Of a stretch of 23,375 nucleotides of DNA, positions 1 to 7,992 are shown piece after piece. The translations under genes and the position numbers were made by a program. The DNA comes from Nitrospinae bacterium RIFCSPLOWO2_12_39_16 (GTDB lineage Bacteria > Nitrospinota > Nitrospinia > UBA9942). The stretch is taken from NCBI GenBank assembly GCA_001805005.1, contig MHDO01000067.1, forward strand, positions 1 through 23,375, written 5' to 3'. How positions within the stretch are numbered: the first letter of the stretch is position 1; every line of letters begins with the position of its first letter. The notes beneath the pieces were generated by a model. The model was given only the letters and a program-made list of their open reading frames with translations. It made no database searches and was not told the DNA's origin.

Positions 1-483
1 GTCGGAGAAGAGGCCGAATATTGAGCTAAAGTTTGCATTACAGTGCTGCATGAGTTTAAGCCTATCTTCTTTTGGCTTTGCGAGTGTATTTTCATGTGGG
101 TGTATTTTCCCTTCTCCAAAGTTCTCTAATTTTGATAATGCGATAAAGCCGAGTCTCCTCTTCTTCTCAAATCCTTCAGTTTCGCCAAGGTGATATTCCT
201 GTGAATATACATAAATAGACGGGAAGGCATCTTTAATAAGGATACTATCCTTCTGCCATGAATCAAAAGAGTCCTTTGCCTTTGTATAACGGTTGTTATC
301 AGGAGTATCACTGTCTGATTCCTTCCCAAGTATAAGCCTTACCACATTATTCTCATGCCTCTTATACAACTCTTCCTGCTCTGGCGGGGATATGACATCA
401 TAAGGAGGTGCGACCACATCCTTCATGTCTCTTATCTTTTCTTTATTGTATAAAATACCCTTGAAAGGTATTATCTTTGCCAT
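1..483 (-). CDS. DUF1015 family protein, N-terminal part (runs off the left edge)
   Basis: Reading the minus strand from the ATG at 483-481 gives 161 open codons to the window edge with no stop. The protein starts MAKIIPFKGILYNKEKIRDM and continues with VVAPPYDVISPPEQEELY and NVVRLILGKE, which is the characteristic start of DUF1015 proteins. The family is widespread in bacteria and archaea and its biochemical role is not established, so I give none. The start is supported by a GAGG about 10 bases upstream and by the family's usual N-terminus. The gene is divergent from the MgtC-family gene and has its own good promoter at 544-571. The C-terminal part lies outside the window; nothing visible suggests damage. 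Confidence 0.9.
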   Translation of the reverse strand, partial: MAKIIPFKGILYNKEKIRDMKDVVAPPYDVISPPEQEELYKRHENNVVRLILGKESDSDTPDNNRYTKAKDSFDSWQKDSILIKDAFPSIYVYSQEYHLGETEGFEKKRRLGFIALSKLENFGEGKIHPHENTLAKPKEDRLKLMQHCNANFSSIFGLFSD

Positions 484-543
484 TGTCTGCCTCGCATCTC
501 CCTTCTTTAATTGCTAAAATTAAAATCTTTTGACTATTTTTTC

Positions 544-571
544 ATTATATCAAACTTTTTTTATTTGTCCA
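544..571 (-). promoter_or_regulatory. Predicted promoter of the DUF1015 gene
   Basis: On the minus strand, TGGACA (571-566) and a perfect TATAAT (549-544) are separated by 16 bases. Transcription would start near 537, leaving a leader of about 54 bases before the ATG at 483. The -35 box overlaps the candidate -35 of the divergent MgtC-family gene. Confidence 0.55.
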
Positions 572-592
572 TTTGGTTTTATGTTATATTAT
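565..592 (+). promoter_or_regulatory. Candidate promoter of the MgtC-family gene
   Basis: TTGTCC (565-570) and TATTAT (587-592) lie 16 bases apart, which would start RNA near 599 and leave a short leader before the ATG at 616. It is a weaker match than the opposing promoter, with which it shares 566-570. Confidence 0.3.
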
Positions 593-615
593 GGTGAATT
601 TGCAGAGTTTTAAAT

Positions 616-1281
616 ATGCTGACATATCATGAAATAGCAATAAGATTAATACTGTCAACTATACTTGGCGGAATAATAGGAATTGAGAGGGAGAGAAGAA
701 ACCAGCCTGCCGGGTTAAGGACACATATAATTTTGTGTGTTGGTTCAACCCTCATGATGCTGGTCTCAATATATGTTGCAAGCGAAATCGGAAATCCTGA
801 GAATTCCGACCCCGGAAGGATTGCAGCACAGGTTGTCAGCGGCATTGGTTTTCTTGGGGCAGGTGCAATCCTCCGTTTTGGTGTTTCTATAAAGGGGCTT
901 ACCACTGCCGCAAGCCTCTGGACTACTGCAGGAATCGGGTTGGCAGCAGGGGCGGGGTTTTATGTGGGTTCATTACTTGCCACAGTAATAATCATTATTG
1001 CATTGAGCCTGTTGAGCAGGTGGGAGAAGGTATTTCTTGCAAGCAAGGGTACAAAGAGCATCAATTTAGTGGCAAAGGATGTCCCTGATATTATTGGAAA
1101 GGTTGAAAAAACATTAAATAAATATGGTATTGCAATAACAACAATTCAGATATACAGAAATGTAATAAGGGATTCTCTGGATATCATTGCCACAGTAACA
1201 ACGGCTCCGGGATTAAACATCAGTGCACTTTCAAATGACCTCACATCTTATGGTGAGGTTTCTGAGGTGGAGATACAGTAA
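616..1281 (+). CDS. MgtC/SapB family inner-membrane protein
   Basis: The 221-residue protein has the MgtC signature: GGIIGIERERRNQPAGLRTH near residues 18-37, then QVVSGIGFLGAGAILR, then GLTTAASLWTTAGIGLAAG, with several hydrophobic segments in the first 135 residues. The last 75 residues or so are soluble and resemble the ACT-like domain of longer MgtC proteins. MgtC proteins act in Mg2+-limited growth and, in pathogens, in intramacrophage survival and control of the F-type ATP synthase; in environmental bacteria the role is usually unknown. No strong Shine-Dalgarno is present; no in-frame alternative start is visible nearby. No Mg2+ sensor or MgtA/MgtB transporter gene is adjacent, so membership is secure but function is inferred. 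Confidence 0.93.
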   Translation: MLTYHEIAIRLILSTILGGIIGIERERRNQPAGLRTHIILCVGSTLMMLVSIYVASEIGNPENSDPGRIAAQVVSGIGFLGAGAILRFGVSIKGLTTAASLWTTAGIGLAAGAGFYVGSLLATVIIIIALSLLSRWEKVFLASKGTKSINLVAKDVPDIIGKVEKTLNKYGIAITTIQIYRNVIRDSLDIIATVTTAPGLNISALSNDLTSYGEVSEVEIQ

Positions 1282-1443
1282 ATAAAAAATAAAGACATAG
1301 GAAAAGATAAAGGGTTTTTCTCTGAAGCTATGACTCTCTGACTCCTTGATAGTAAAAGTTCTGTATCTTCTGTGGGTAATGCATTATTTGGATTGAAATA
1401 TCCCTGCCATTCATCAATCATAAGATAAAATGATAAAAACGAG

Positions 1444-4400
1444 ATGAAAAGAAAAACAAGAATAAGGTTTCTATTATCCATCCTTTTCTTTTTATTCTTT
1501 TTAGCCGCTTTAATTAATCTTGCCCCCATCTTTCTAAATATAAATAATTATAAGGGACTAATAGAAAAGAGACTGAGTGACTATACGAGGTCATCTATCT
1601 CTATTGGTAATATACATTTTGCAATAAAGAACGGCATAGAATTGGAGCTGAACAATGTATCAATAAAAGAAAGAGAAAACGAGTTGAGCATATTCTCATC
1701 AAAAAGGATAAAGACACTTATAAAAATTACCCCCCTTATCAAGCAAAGGACAATAGTAATCAGAAACTTATATATTGAAGGTGCAGATATATCCGCAAGT
1801 AGAGACAGAGAAGGGTATTTTAATATTTCAAGGATAATTTCTAATTACACTACACCGCCCTTAGAACTCAAGGCTGAGAAGGAAGGGGGATATGTATTAG
1901 AAGAGAAGAAATCAATCTTTTTGCTGTTCAAACATTTTTTAAGCACTCTTCAGTTTGAGTTTATACCTATGTTGAGTGATGTTAGGATAATTGACAGCCA
2001 TCTAACCTTTATAGATAACTTTATATCTGAAAAGCCTAATCTTATTGAGTTTAATAAGCTGAATATGATTGTAGAAAAACCCTTCTTCCGCAAACTGATG
2101 AAATTTAAAGCAAACGGAATCCTAGTAAATGAGTATCAACCCTCAACAATTGAACTAACCGGGACTGTAAAAGATGCGATACGGGATATTGGATATGCAG
2201 AACAGCACCATAATTTTATTTACCTATATCTCACCAATTTTAATTGGGGAGGGCATATAAAGGTCAATTCATTGCCTCTAAACCGATTCAGTGATTATCT
2301 GAAAAAATATTTTCCACCTGAGCTATCGGTTATAGGCAGCCAGCAGGAGGGATGGCTTAATATTGATACTTCAATAGAGGGAAATTTAAAAAATGGATTT
2401 GAATCTTCAGGGGACATAATCTTCAGGGCATTAGATTTTTCTCAATATGGCTCTGGTGATAAAGGTTTTAGGAGAGAGGTGCTTTCTGACCCAACAAAGC
2501 CTCATCAAGCCTCTATTAAGTATATGCTGAACTTAAAGGGGGATTCACTAAATTTTGAAAATATTCAATTTAAGATAGAAGATTTATTAATAAACGGCAA
2601 ATGTTCAATGTATGGATTTAAGTCTGATGAAACCACAATTAATATTGACCTTTCCATACCCAGATTAGACATAGACAAAGGTAAGAGGTATCTAAGGGGG
2701 AAGATTCATTCTTTAGGGGTTTCAGAATTTTTTGAAGAGGGTATAAGGGAAGGGGAGCTGGAAGTCAAAAGTTTAAAGTTTTCAGGAAAGGTAAAAGAGT
2801 TGATAAATTTAAGTGACCCTTCAAATTTTAAATTACTGTCAGGGGTTATTGGTGTTAAGGATTTGAGTCTGGATATAAATAAGGGGAAGTATCCATTGAA
2901 AAGACTGAACGGTTTGATGACATTAAAAGATGGAAATCTGATATTCTCGGATGTGAGTGGCAATTATGAGGAGTGCAGAATTATCAATCTCAATGGTTCT
3001 ATTTCAGAGCTGGTATCTCTCCCTTATTTAAAACTTTCTATAAAAGGGGATGCAGATATTCGTAAGGCAAAAGACACTTTATTAAAGCATGTTCCACTAC
3101 AGTATAAAAAAAATATAGATGCTAAATCAGGTATCATTACTGCCGATATAAAAATTATCGGCCCTCTGCCAAAAAATACGCCCCCTATTCATATAGAAGT
3201 GGATGCCGAGGCTAAAGGCTTAACTATTCACCATGCTCAGGTCAAACTCCCTCTTGAAAATGTGGCTGGCTCCCTTCATTTTTCACCCGAAGAAATACTT
3301 ATAAAAAAACTGAACGGGAATATGAGGGATTCAAAGTTTAGCATCAAAGGTGTTGTGAAAGACTTTAAATCCCAGAATCCGTTGATAGACATAAATTTTT
3401 ATTCCAGACTTAATCTGTCCGATGCATTGAGCCTCGGATTGGATAAGATGGAAAAACTCTCAAAGGCAGAGGGTGTATCTGAGATAAACCTTTATTTAAA
3501 GGGGAGGAAGGGCAATTTCAGCATCTCACAGACTCTTGACCTGACAGATGCTTCATATAAATACGATGTATGGCTTGAAAAGGATAAGAGTTATCCAAAT
3601 CGCATTCAGTTTGATGGGAGGATAAATTCAGATACCATTAACATTGATAATTTAGTCATATTTTTAAAAACAGCAAGGATAAATATAAATGGAAAGGTGA
3701 ATAATTATAACAATCCAAAGTTCATCTTGTCTGTCTCTACAAATGAAATGGATATCACTGATGTTGTTAAATTCCTCACAAGGGCTGAAGACTTAGGTGC
3801 ATCAGGCATCATGTCTCTTCAGTTAAATACTGTGGGATACATGAAAAATATAAGAGATACAAAATTAAAAGGGAGGCTGTCAGTTAAAAATGCGGACTTT
3901 AAATTAACCTACCTCCCCATGCCTGTTAATAACCTTAATGCAACTGCCGATTTTACAGGGGACAGAATATTTATATCATCAGCAGATGGAGTTTTTGGCG
4001 ATTCTACTGTCAGGTTTAGTGCAAGTGTAAAAGAATTTTCAAACCCTATTGTTGAATTTGTCCTCAATGCCTCACATTTCAACTTTGATAAATTTTTCCC
4101 GTCCAAAGACATAACAGGACAAGCTTTTACTTCTTCAAAAGAGGAAATCTCCACAGAGGGTAAAGAAAAGGCAGAGTCCCCATTAAGAGCAATTACATGG
4201 AGGGGGAAGATGGCCTTAAATAAAGGTAAGGCAATGGGGATTCCGTTTGAAAACCTGTTATTCAATATTTATTATAACGGCGAGATTCTGAAAGTAAAAA
4301 ATCTGTTGCTTAGTGGTTTTGGCGGAAACTATATAGCAAAGGGGTGGCTGAATTGGGATAAAGAAGAGGGGACTGAAATTTTTCTGGATAATAAGATAAT

Positions 4401-5031
4401 AAACATGAATATAGAAAACCTGTATGAGAAGCTGCCTGTGGGTTTTCGTGATATACATGGCAGTTTAAATATTAATAGCAATATTTCAGGAAAAGGCAAG
4501 GGTCTGGCAGAAATAAAGAAAACGCTAAATGGAAATATCCATATTGAAATGCATAGTGGAAATATAAACAGGTTTCATATCCTCTCAAAGATATTCTCCC
4601 TTTTGAATGTGTATCAGATATTCAAATTTAAGCTCCCTGACCTTGTAACGGAAGGAATGCCTTACAATTCAATAATTGCTAATTTTGAAATAAAAAATGG
4701 CATTGCAGAAACAGAGGATTTGCTTATAGACAGCGATTCAATGAGAATAACGACAGTGGGGGAAATTGACATGAGAACTAAACAGATGGATATGATTGTA
4801 GGTGTCCAGCCGTTTCAGACAGTAGATAAGATAATAAGCAGCATACCTCTTGCCGGCAGGATTTTAACAGGGGACAAAAAGGCACTTATAGTGTTTTATT
4901 ATACGGTAAAGGGCGATATGAATGACCCCGAGATTACGGCTGTGCCATTTGAGTCATTGGGAGAAGGTATCCTCGGTGTTTTTAAGAGGCTTTTATCAAC
5001 CCCGCGGGAATTATTGACCCCCAAAAAATGA
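1444..5031 (+). CDS. AsmA/YhdP-like large envelope protein
   Basis: This 1195-residue protein has one N-terminal membrane anchor (about residues 8-30) followed by a very long periplasmic region of repeated short beta-strand patterns, as in the AsmA/TamB/YhdP superfamily. The N-terminus (NYKGLIEKRLSDYTRSSISI) is AsmA-like. The C-terminal block (about residues 985-1180) carries the AsmA_2-type pattern: NGNIHIEMHSGNI, a DLLIDSDSMRITTVGEIDM stretch, and PLAGRILTGDKKALIVFYY. Proteins of this family are thought to form hydrophobic grooves bridging inner and outer membrane and to affect phospholipid transport or outer-membrane assembly; that role here is inferred. It appears monocistronic, with about 160 bases upstream and 130 downstream. 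Only a weak GAG precedes the ATG. No internal damage is visible. Confidence 0.88.
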   Translation: MKRKTRIRFLLSILFFLFFLAALINLAPIFLNINNYKGLIEKRLSDYTRSSISIGNIHFAIKNGIELELNNVSIKERENELSIFSSKRIKTLIKITPLIKQRTIVIRNLYIEGADISASRDREGYFNISRIISNYTTPPLELKAEKEGGYVLEEKKSIFLLFKHFLSTLQFEFIPMLSDVRIIDSHLTFIDNFISEKPNLIEFNKLNMIVEKPFFRKLMKFKANGILVNEYQPSTIELTGTVKDAIRDIGYAEQHHNFIYLYLTNFNWGGHIKVNSLPLNRFSDYLKKYFPPELSVIGSQQEGWLNIDTSIEGNLKNGFESSGDIIFRALDFSQYGSGDKGFRREVLSDPTKPHQASIKYMLNLKGDSLNFENIQFKIEDLLINGKCSMYGFKSDETTINIDLSIPRLDIDKGKRYLRGKIHSLGVSEFFEEGIREGELEVKSLKFSGKVKELINLSDPSNFKLLSGVIGVKDLSLDINKGKYPLKRLNGLMTLKDGNLIFSDVSGNYEECRIINLNGSISELVSLPYLKLSIKGDADIRKAKDTLLKHVPLQYKKNIDAKSGIITADIKIIGPLPKNTPPIHIEVDAEAKGLTIHHAQVKLPLENVAGSLHFSPEEILIKKLNGNMRDSKFSIKGVVKDFKSQNPLIDINFYSRLNLSDALSLGLDKMEKLSKAEGVSEINLYLKGRKGNFSISQTLDLTDASYKYDVWLEKDKSYPNRIQFDGRINSDTINIDNLVIFLKTARININGKVNNYNNPKFILSVSTNEMDITDVVKFLTRAEDLGASGIMSLQLNTVGYMKNIRDTKLKGRLSVKNADFKLTYLPMPVNNLNATADFTGDRIFISSADGVFGDSTVRFSASVKEFSNPIVEFVLNASHFNFDKFFPSKDITGQAFTSSKEEISTEGKEKAESPLRAITWRGKMALNKGKAMGIPFENLLFNIYYNGEILKVKNLLLSGFGGNYIAKGWLNWDKEEGTEIFLDNKIINMNIENLYEKLPVGFRDIHGSLNINSNISGKGKGLAEIKKTLNGNIHIEMHSGNINRFHILSKIFSLLNVYQIFKFKLPDLVTEGMPYNSIIANFEIKNGIAETEDLLIDSDSMRITTVGEIDMRTKQMDMIVGVQPFQTVDKIISSIPLAGRILTGDKKALIVFYYTVKGDMNDPEITAVPFESLGEGILGVFKRLLSTPRELLTPKK

Positions 5032-5100
5032 GTATTTATTAGGTTTTATTGTAATACCAAAATGATAATGATAATGCCTTGACAGCCTTGACAAATGTCC

Positions 5101-5130
5101 TTGACAGGCTACATTTTTGTAGTGTAAACT
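5101..5130 (+). promoter_or_regulatory. Predicted promoter of the deoxyhypusine-synthase-like gene
   Basis: A perfect TTGACA (5101-5106) is followed after 18 bases by TAAACT (5125-5130). Two further perfect TTGACA hexamers lie just upstream (5079-5084 and 5088-5093). RNA would begin near 5137, about 26 bases before the ATG at 5163. A GATAAT GATAAT direct repeat at 5064-5075, resembling two thirds of a Fur box, precedes the hexamers. Confidence 0.5.
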
Positions 5131-5162
5131 AATTTTCACTTTTTTATTGGGGTATAAAATAA

Positions 5163-6203
5163 ATGAGTAATTTTTTACAGGTTAAGATAAAGCCGCAGGA
5201 GATTAAGAAGGGGAATTCAGTAAAGGCACTGTTAGATACGATGGGGAATAGTGCCTTTCAGGGGAAGAATCTGGCACTCGCCCGTGATATATGGGTGAAG
5301 ATGCTGAATGACAGGACTACGATATTTTTTGGTCTTGCTGGTGCCATGGTGCCTGCCGGAATGAGGGGAATAATTGCATATCTTATAAAGAACAGATATA
5401 TTGACTGCCTTGTATCTACTGGTGCAAATCTCTTTCATGACTGCCATGAGACACTTGGCAGATTCCATTTTCAAGGCAGCCATGAGGTTGACGATATAAA
5501 GCTGTTTGAAAAGGGGATAGACAGGATATATGATGTCTTTGCATCTGAGCAGGAGTTCAGAAAGGCAGATAACTTTATAAAAATCTGGGCAAGGGGATTA
5601 GACCCTAAAGTTGTTTCAGGAAAAAGGTCAGTAACAACAAGGGAGTTTTTATATCTTCTCGGAGGAAAACTCTCAAAGATTAGTAAAGTTGAAGGAATCC
5701 TCACATCTGCATACAAGGCAAATGTTCCAATTTATTGTCCTGCCGTAGGGGATAGTTCAATAGGTATAGCACTTGCGGCTGGGAGGGCGGAAGGGTCAAA
5801 CAATATCCAGTTTGATATGGTGAAGGATGTTCTTGAGACTGCAGAGGTTGCAAGCAAATCAAAATCTACAGGTGTAATATATGTAGGAGGAGGGACGCCG
5901 AAGAATTTCATACAGCAGACTGAGGTTACCGCTTCCATAATCAGCGATTCTGTATCGGAAGGGCATAGATATGCAATCCAGATTACTGCCGATGCACCCC
6001 ACTGGGGTGGACTCTCTGGATGCACATTCAAAGAGGCACAGTCATGGGGGAAGATTGCAAGGGATGCTCGCAGTGTGTCACTGCATTCAGATGCCACGAT
6101 AGCATTGCCAATTATAGCCACAGGTGTGGCAGACAATTTCAATACAAAAAAGAGAAGGATGCCAAAATTTATCATTAAAGAAGATTTGAAGATGACTCTC
6201 TAA
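5163..6203 (+). CDS. Deoxyhypusine-synthase-like protein (bacterial subgroup)
   Basis: The 346-residue protein belongs to the deoxyhypusine synthase family, NAD-dependent enzymes that transfer the aminobutyl group of spermidine. The key C-terminal motif SGCTFKEAQSWGKI (285-298) contains the lysine (K297) that forms the enzyme-imine intermediate in the eukaryotic enzyme. Other blocks are LVSTGANLFHDCHETLG (83-99) and VGGGTPKNF (241-249). The STGANLFHD version, in place of the eukaryotic TAGG-type motif, marks the bacterial subgroup. True deoxyhypusine synthase modifies eIF5A, which bacteria lack; characterised bacterial relatives make homospermidine or related polyamines, so a polyamine-forming reaction is the best guess but not proven. 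It has its own promoter and no polyamine gene next to it. The only start signal is a weak GGGG about 10 bases before the ATG. Confidence 0.88.
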   Translation: MSNFLQVKIKPQEIKKGNSVKALLDTMGNSAFQGKNLALARDIWVKMLNDRTTIFFGLAGAMVPAGMRGIIAYLIKNRYIDCLVSTGANLFHDCHETLGRFHFQGSHEVDDIKLFEKGIDRIYDVFASEQEFRKADNFIKIWARGLDPKVVSGKRSVTTREFLYLLGGKLSKISKVEGILTSAYKANVPIYCPAVGDSSIGIALAAGRAEGSNNIQFDMVKDVLETAEVASKSKSTGVIYVGGGTPKNFIQQTEVTASIISDSVSEGHRYAIQITADAPHWGGLSGCTFKEAQSWGKIARDARSVSLHSDATIALPIIATGVADNFNTKKRRMPKFIIKEDLKMTL

Positions 6204-6241
6204 GTATGAAGTATCCACTTCTATTAACATCCCATAATTTT

Positions 6242-6261
6242 TGGGAATACCCATTTTTATT
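6242..6261 (+). terminator. Weak possible terminator after the deoxyhypusine-synthase-like gene
   Basis: TGGG (6242-6245), a 4-base loop and CCCA are followed directly by TTTTTATT. The stem is only 4 bp, so this is a weak candidate; the inverted-repeat element just downstream could also act as a barrier. Confidence 0.25.
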
Positions 6262-6278
6262 AGGAAGTTATAAAAACT

Positions 6279-6360
6279 ACCACGGATTTATCACGGATAA
6301 ACACGGATTTTTTTGAAACTCATTGTTTTTTCCGTGTCTATCTGTGGTTAATCATGTTTT
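6279..6360 (+). repeat. Intergenic inverted-repeat element, copy 1
   Basis: The left arm has three CACGGAT-type subunits spaced about 10 bases apart (starting 6281, 6291 and 6301). The right arm carries the complement (CCGTGT at 6332, ATCTGTGGTT at 6340), followed by TAATCATGTTTTT. The arms could pair into an imperfect long hairpin. The same architecture and the same TAATCATG tail occur in copy 2. It lies between the deoxyhypusine-synthase-like gene and the 62-residue ORF. Confidence 0.75.
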
Positions 6361-6398
6361 TGTTTATGAAAGGAGGTGAATTATAAAATAATAGTTTT

Positions 6399-6587
6399 AT
6401 GGATAACAAGAAGGGAATGGTCGGAGGTCAAAAGGAAGACCACGATTTTTCAAGCGGTAAAGGTTTTCTGAATAAAGAAGCTAAGAAAAAGAAGCCCATT
6501 AGAAGGGAAAAAGATACGATAAGAAAGATAACAAGGGAATGTATGAAGGATTGGAGGGGGATTGATTTTGATGAGGATGAGATATAA
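6399..6587 (+). CDS. Small basic hypothetical protein (62 aa)
   Basis: I do not recognise this protein. It has a glycine/charged N-terminus, a lysine-arginine block (KEAKKKKPIRREK, about 26-38), a likely helix (IRKITRECMKDW, about 41-52), and an acidic end (DFDEDEI), a charge pattern that would suit nucleic-acid or ribosome contact, though that is speculative. A strong Shine-Dalgarno, AAAGGAGGTGA (6369-6379), sits about 20 bases before the ATG, further than usual; a six-codon reading frame (ATG at 6366, MKGGEL, stop at 6384) overlaps it. The protein-like composition and strong ribosome site favour a real gene, but start and function are uncertain. Confidence 0.55.
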   Translation: MDNKKGMVGGQKEDHDFSSGKGFLNKEAKKKKPIRREKDTIRKITRECMKDWRGIDFDEDEI

Positions 6588-6652
6588 ATGGCAATTCGAT
6601 TTTTGATAAAAAAATAGATTAGCAGGTAAAATAAAAGAATGGCTGAAAGCAC

Positions 6653-6682
6653 TTGACAAATATAAGTTTGTTGTGTTGTAAT
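6653..6682 (+). promoter_or_regulatory. Predicted promoter of the M23 peptidase gene
   Basis: TTGACA (6653-6658) and TGTAAT (6677-6682) are separated by 18 bases. The start of RNA would be near 6689, giving a leader of about 90 bases that contains the dyad at 6694-6717. Confidence 0.5.
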
Positions 6683-6693
6683 TAGACAGTTTT

Positions 6694-6717
6694 AATGGGG
6701 CAGGTATAAACCCCATT
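6694..6717 (+). promoter_or_regulatory. Dyad in the leader of the M23 peptidase gene
   Basis: AATGGGG (6694-6700) and CCCCATT (6711-6717) are perfect inverted 7-mers around a 10-base loop. The site lies just after the predicted transcription start, so it could be an operator or an RNA hairpin. There is no T-run, so it is not an ordinary terminator, and I recognise no riboswitch. Confidence 0.35.
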
Positions 6718-6778
6718 ACTTGACTGCAAGACATCTAACAGTAAGAGGGTAAAAAGTCTCATATAGAGGAGGGCGTAT

Positions 6779-7699
6779 ATGCCAAAACAATACACCATAA
6801 TGGTGATACCTGATATATCAGGGAAACTCCGCCGTTTTAGCATATCCGAAAAATCTGCAAAGATTCTCCTCAGTGTATTCATTCTTATAACATTTACCTC
6901 CGCTTTTCTATTCTACCGCCACATAAAATTAAGTAAAGAGGTAATAGAGCTGGAAGGTTTAAGAAAAGAAACGAGGGAGCAGAGGCTCCAGATTCAGCAG
7001 TTTGTCCAGAAGGTTAAAGACTTTGAGCATCAGATGGCAAGGCTTGATAGGTTTGACAGAAAGCTCAGGGTGATAACATCCTTAGAAGGAAACGGGACAC
7101 CAACATCGGTACAGAAATGGGGTGTTGGAGGTATTGACGACAGAGAGACTGATGCATATACATCAATTCTCCCTTTTGAGGGTAAAAATATAATTGGGGA
7201 GTTAAATAAGGATATAGATGAATTAAATAATCAGGCAAGGTCTCAGGAGATAAGTTTTCAGGAATTGGATGAATTTTTCAAAGAACAGGAATCGTTGTTA
7301 TCATCAACCCCATCTATCTGGCCTGTAAAAGGCTGGGTTACGAGCGGATTTGGATATAGGTTATCACCATTTACAGACAGGAAGGAGGTGCATGAAGGTA
7401 TAGATGTAGCAACGAGGATGAATGCCCAGGTAATATCCCCAGCGGATGGGATAGTTGTTAGGGCAGGCAAGGATTTAAGCTATGGGAATATACTGGAGAT
7501 AGACCATGGCTATGGTGTGGTGACGAGGTATGGGCACAATGCCAAGATTCTCGTCAATATGGGTGATAAGGTGAAAAGAGGACAGGCGATTGCCCAGGTA
7601 GGAAATACTGGAAGGAGTACAGGTCCACACCTTCATTATGAGGTGATTATGAATGGTGTGCCTGTAAACCCGTTCAGATATATATTAGAAGAAAGTTAA
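6779..7699 (+). CDS. M23 family metallopeptidase (LytM-type, membrane-anchored)
   Basis: The 306-residue protein has a short cytoplasmic N-terminus, one membrane segment (about 28-46), a coiled-coil-like region (about 52-95) and a C-terminal M23 domain (about 180-303). Zinc ligands H205 and D209 (HEGID) and H286, and the probable catalytic H253 (RYGH) and H284 (GPHLHYE), are all present, so it should be an active endopeptidase cutting peptidoglycan cross-links in the periplasm. The coiled coil suggests a partner or regulator such as a division or elongation complex. A strong GAGGAGGG lies 5 bases before the ATG. M23 peptidases of this build are often found just before secA, as here with only the cold-shock gene between. 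Confidence 0.93.
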   Translation: MPKQYTIMVIPDISGKLRRFSISEKSAKILLSVFILITFTSAFLFYRHIKLSKEVIELEGLRKETREQRLQIQQFVQKVKDFEHQMARLDRFDRKLRVITSLEGNGTPTSVQKWGVGGIDDRETDAYTSILPFEGKNIIGELNKDIDELNNQARSQEISFQELDEFFKEQESLLSSTPSIWPVKGWVTSGFGYRLSPFTDRKEVHEGIDVATRMNAQVISPADGIVVRAGKDLSYGNILEIDHGYGVVTRYGHNAKILVNMGDKVKRGQAIAQVGNTGRSTGPHLHYEVIMNGVPVNPFRYILEES

Positions 7700-7706
7700 T
7701 CTTTAT

Positions 7707-7762
7707 AGACATAAGACATCAGACTTAAGCTTTTTGTCTAAAGTTCAGTGTCTGCAGTCAGT
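7707..7762 (+). repeat. Degenerate heptanucleotide tract upstream of the cold-shock gene
   Basis: Eight consecutive 7-base steps share AGAC/GTCT cores: AGACATA, AGACATC, AGACTTA, AGCTTTT, TGTCTAA, AGTTCAG, TGTCTGC, AGTCAGT. AGAC steps on the left are complementary to GTCT steps on the right, so the leader could fold. It ends 4 bases before the GGAGG of the cold-shock gene. Confidence 0.45.
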
Positions 7763-7781
7763 TGATGGAGGCTTTAAAAGA

Positions 7782-7985
7782 ATGGCTAAAGGTACAGTAA
7801 AGTGGTTTAATGAATCAAAGGGATATGGATTTATAAAACAGGAAAATGGTGAGGATGTATTTGTCCACTTCTCTGCAATTAAGGGAGAGGGATTTAAGAC
7901 ATTGAAAGAAGGGCAGGAGGTTGAATTTGATGTAACACAGGGAGAGAAAGGACTTCAGGCTGTAAATGTAAAAGGTTTTAATTAA
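7782..7985 (+). CDS. CspA-family cold-shock protein
   Basis: The 67-residue single cold-shock domain begins MAKGTVKWFNESKGYGFI and contains RNP1 (KGYGFI, 13-18) and RNP2 (VFVHF, 26-30), the aromatic surface that binds single-stranded RNA and DNA. Family members act as RNA chaperones that melt secondary structure in the cytoplasm. A longer frame opens at 7734, but the ATG at 7782 is chosen because it gives the standard family N-terminus and has GGAGG (7767-7771) 10 bases upstream. It sits between the M23 peptidase gene and secA, and ends in a strong terminator. Its short leader contains a degenerate 7-base repeat that may fold. Confidence 0.96.
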   Translation: MAKGTVKWFNESKGYGFIKQENGEDVFVHFSAIKGEGFKTLKEGQEVEFDVTQGEKGLQAVNVKGFN

Positions 7986-7992
7986 ATATAAC

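Noticed and set aside
1248..1529. Minus-strand 93-codon frame between the MgtC-family and AsmA-like genes, with a protein-like stretch after an internal Met near 1421
   Set aside because: It overlaps the ends of both plus-strand genes, has no ribosome site and matches no family I know.
6697..6720. Riboswitch in the M23 peptidase leader
   Set aside because: The GGGG...CCCC dyad does not match the cores of riboswitch classes I know and has no expression platform such as a terminator.
7734..7781. Upstream extension of the cold-shock protein (start at 7734)
   Set aside because: The added residues are encoded by the heptamer tract; the ATG at 7782 has GGAGG and gives the family N-terminus.
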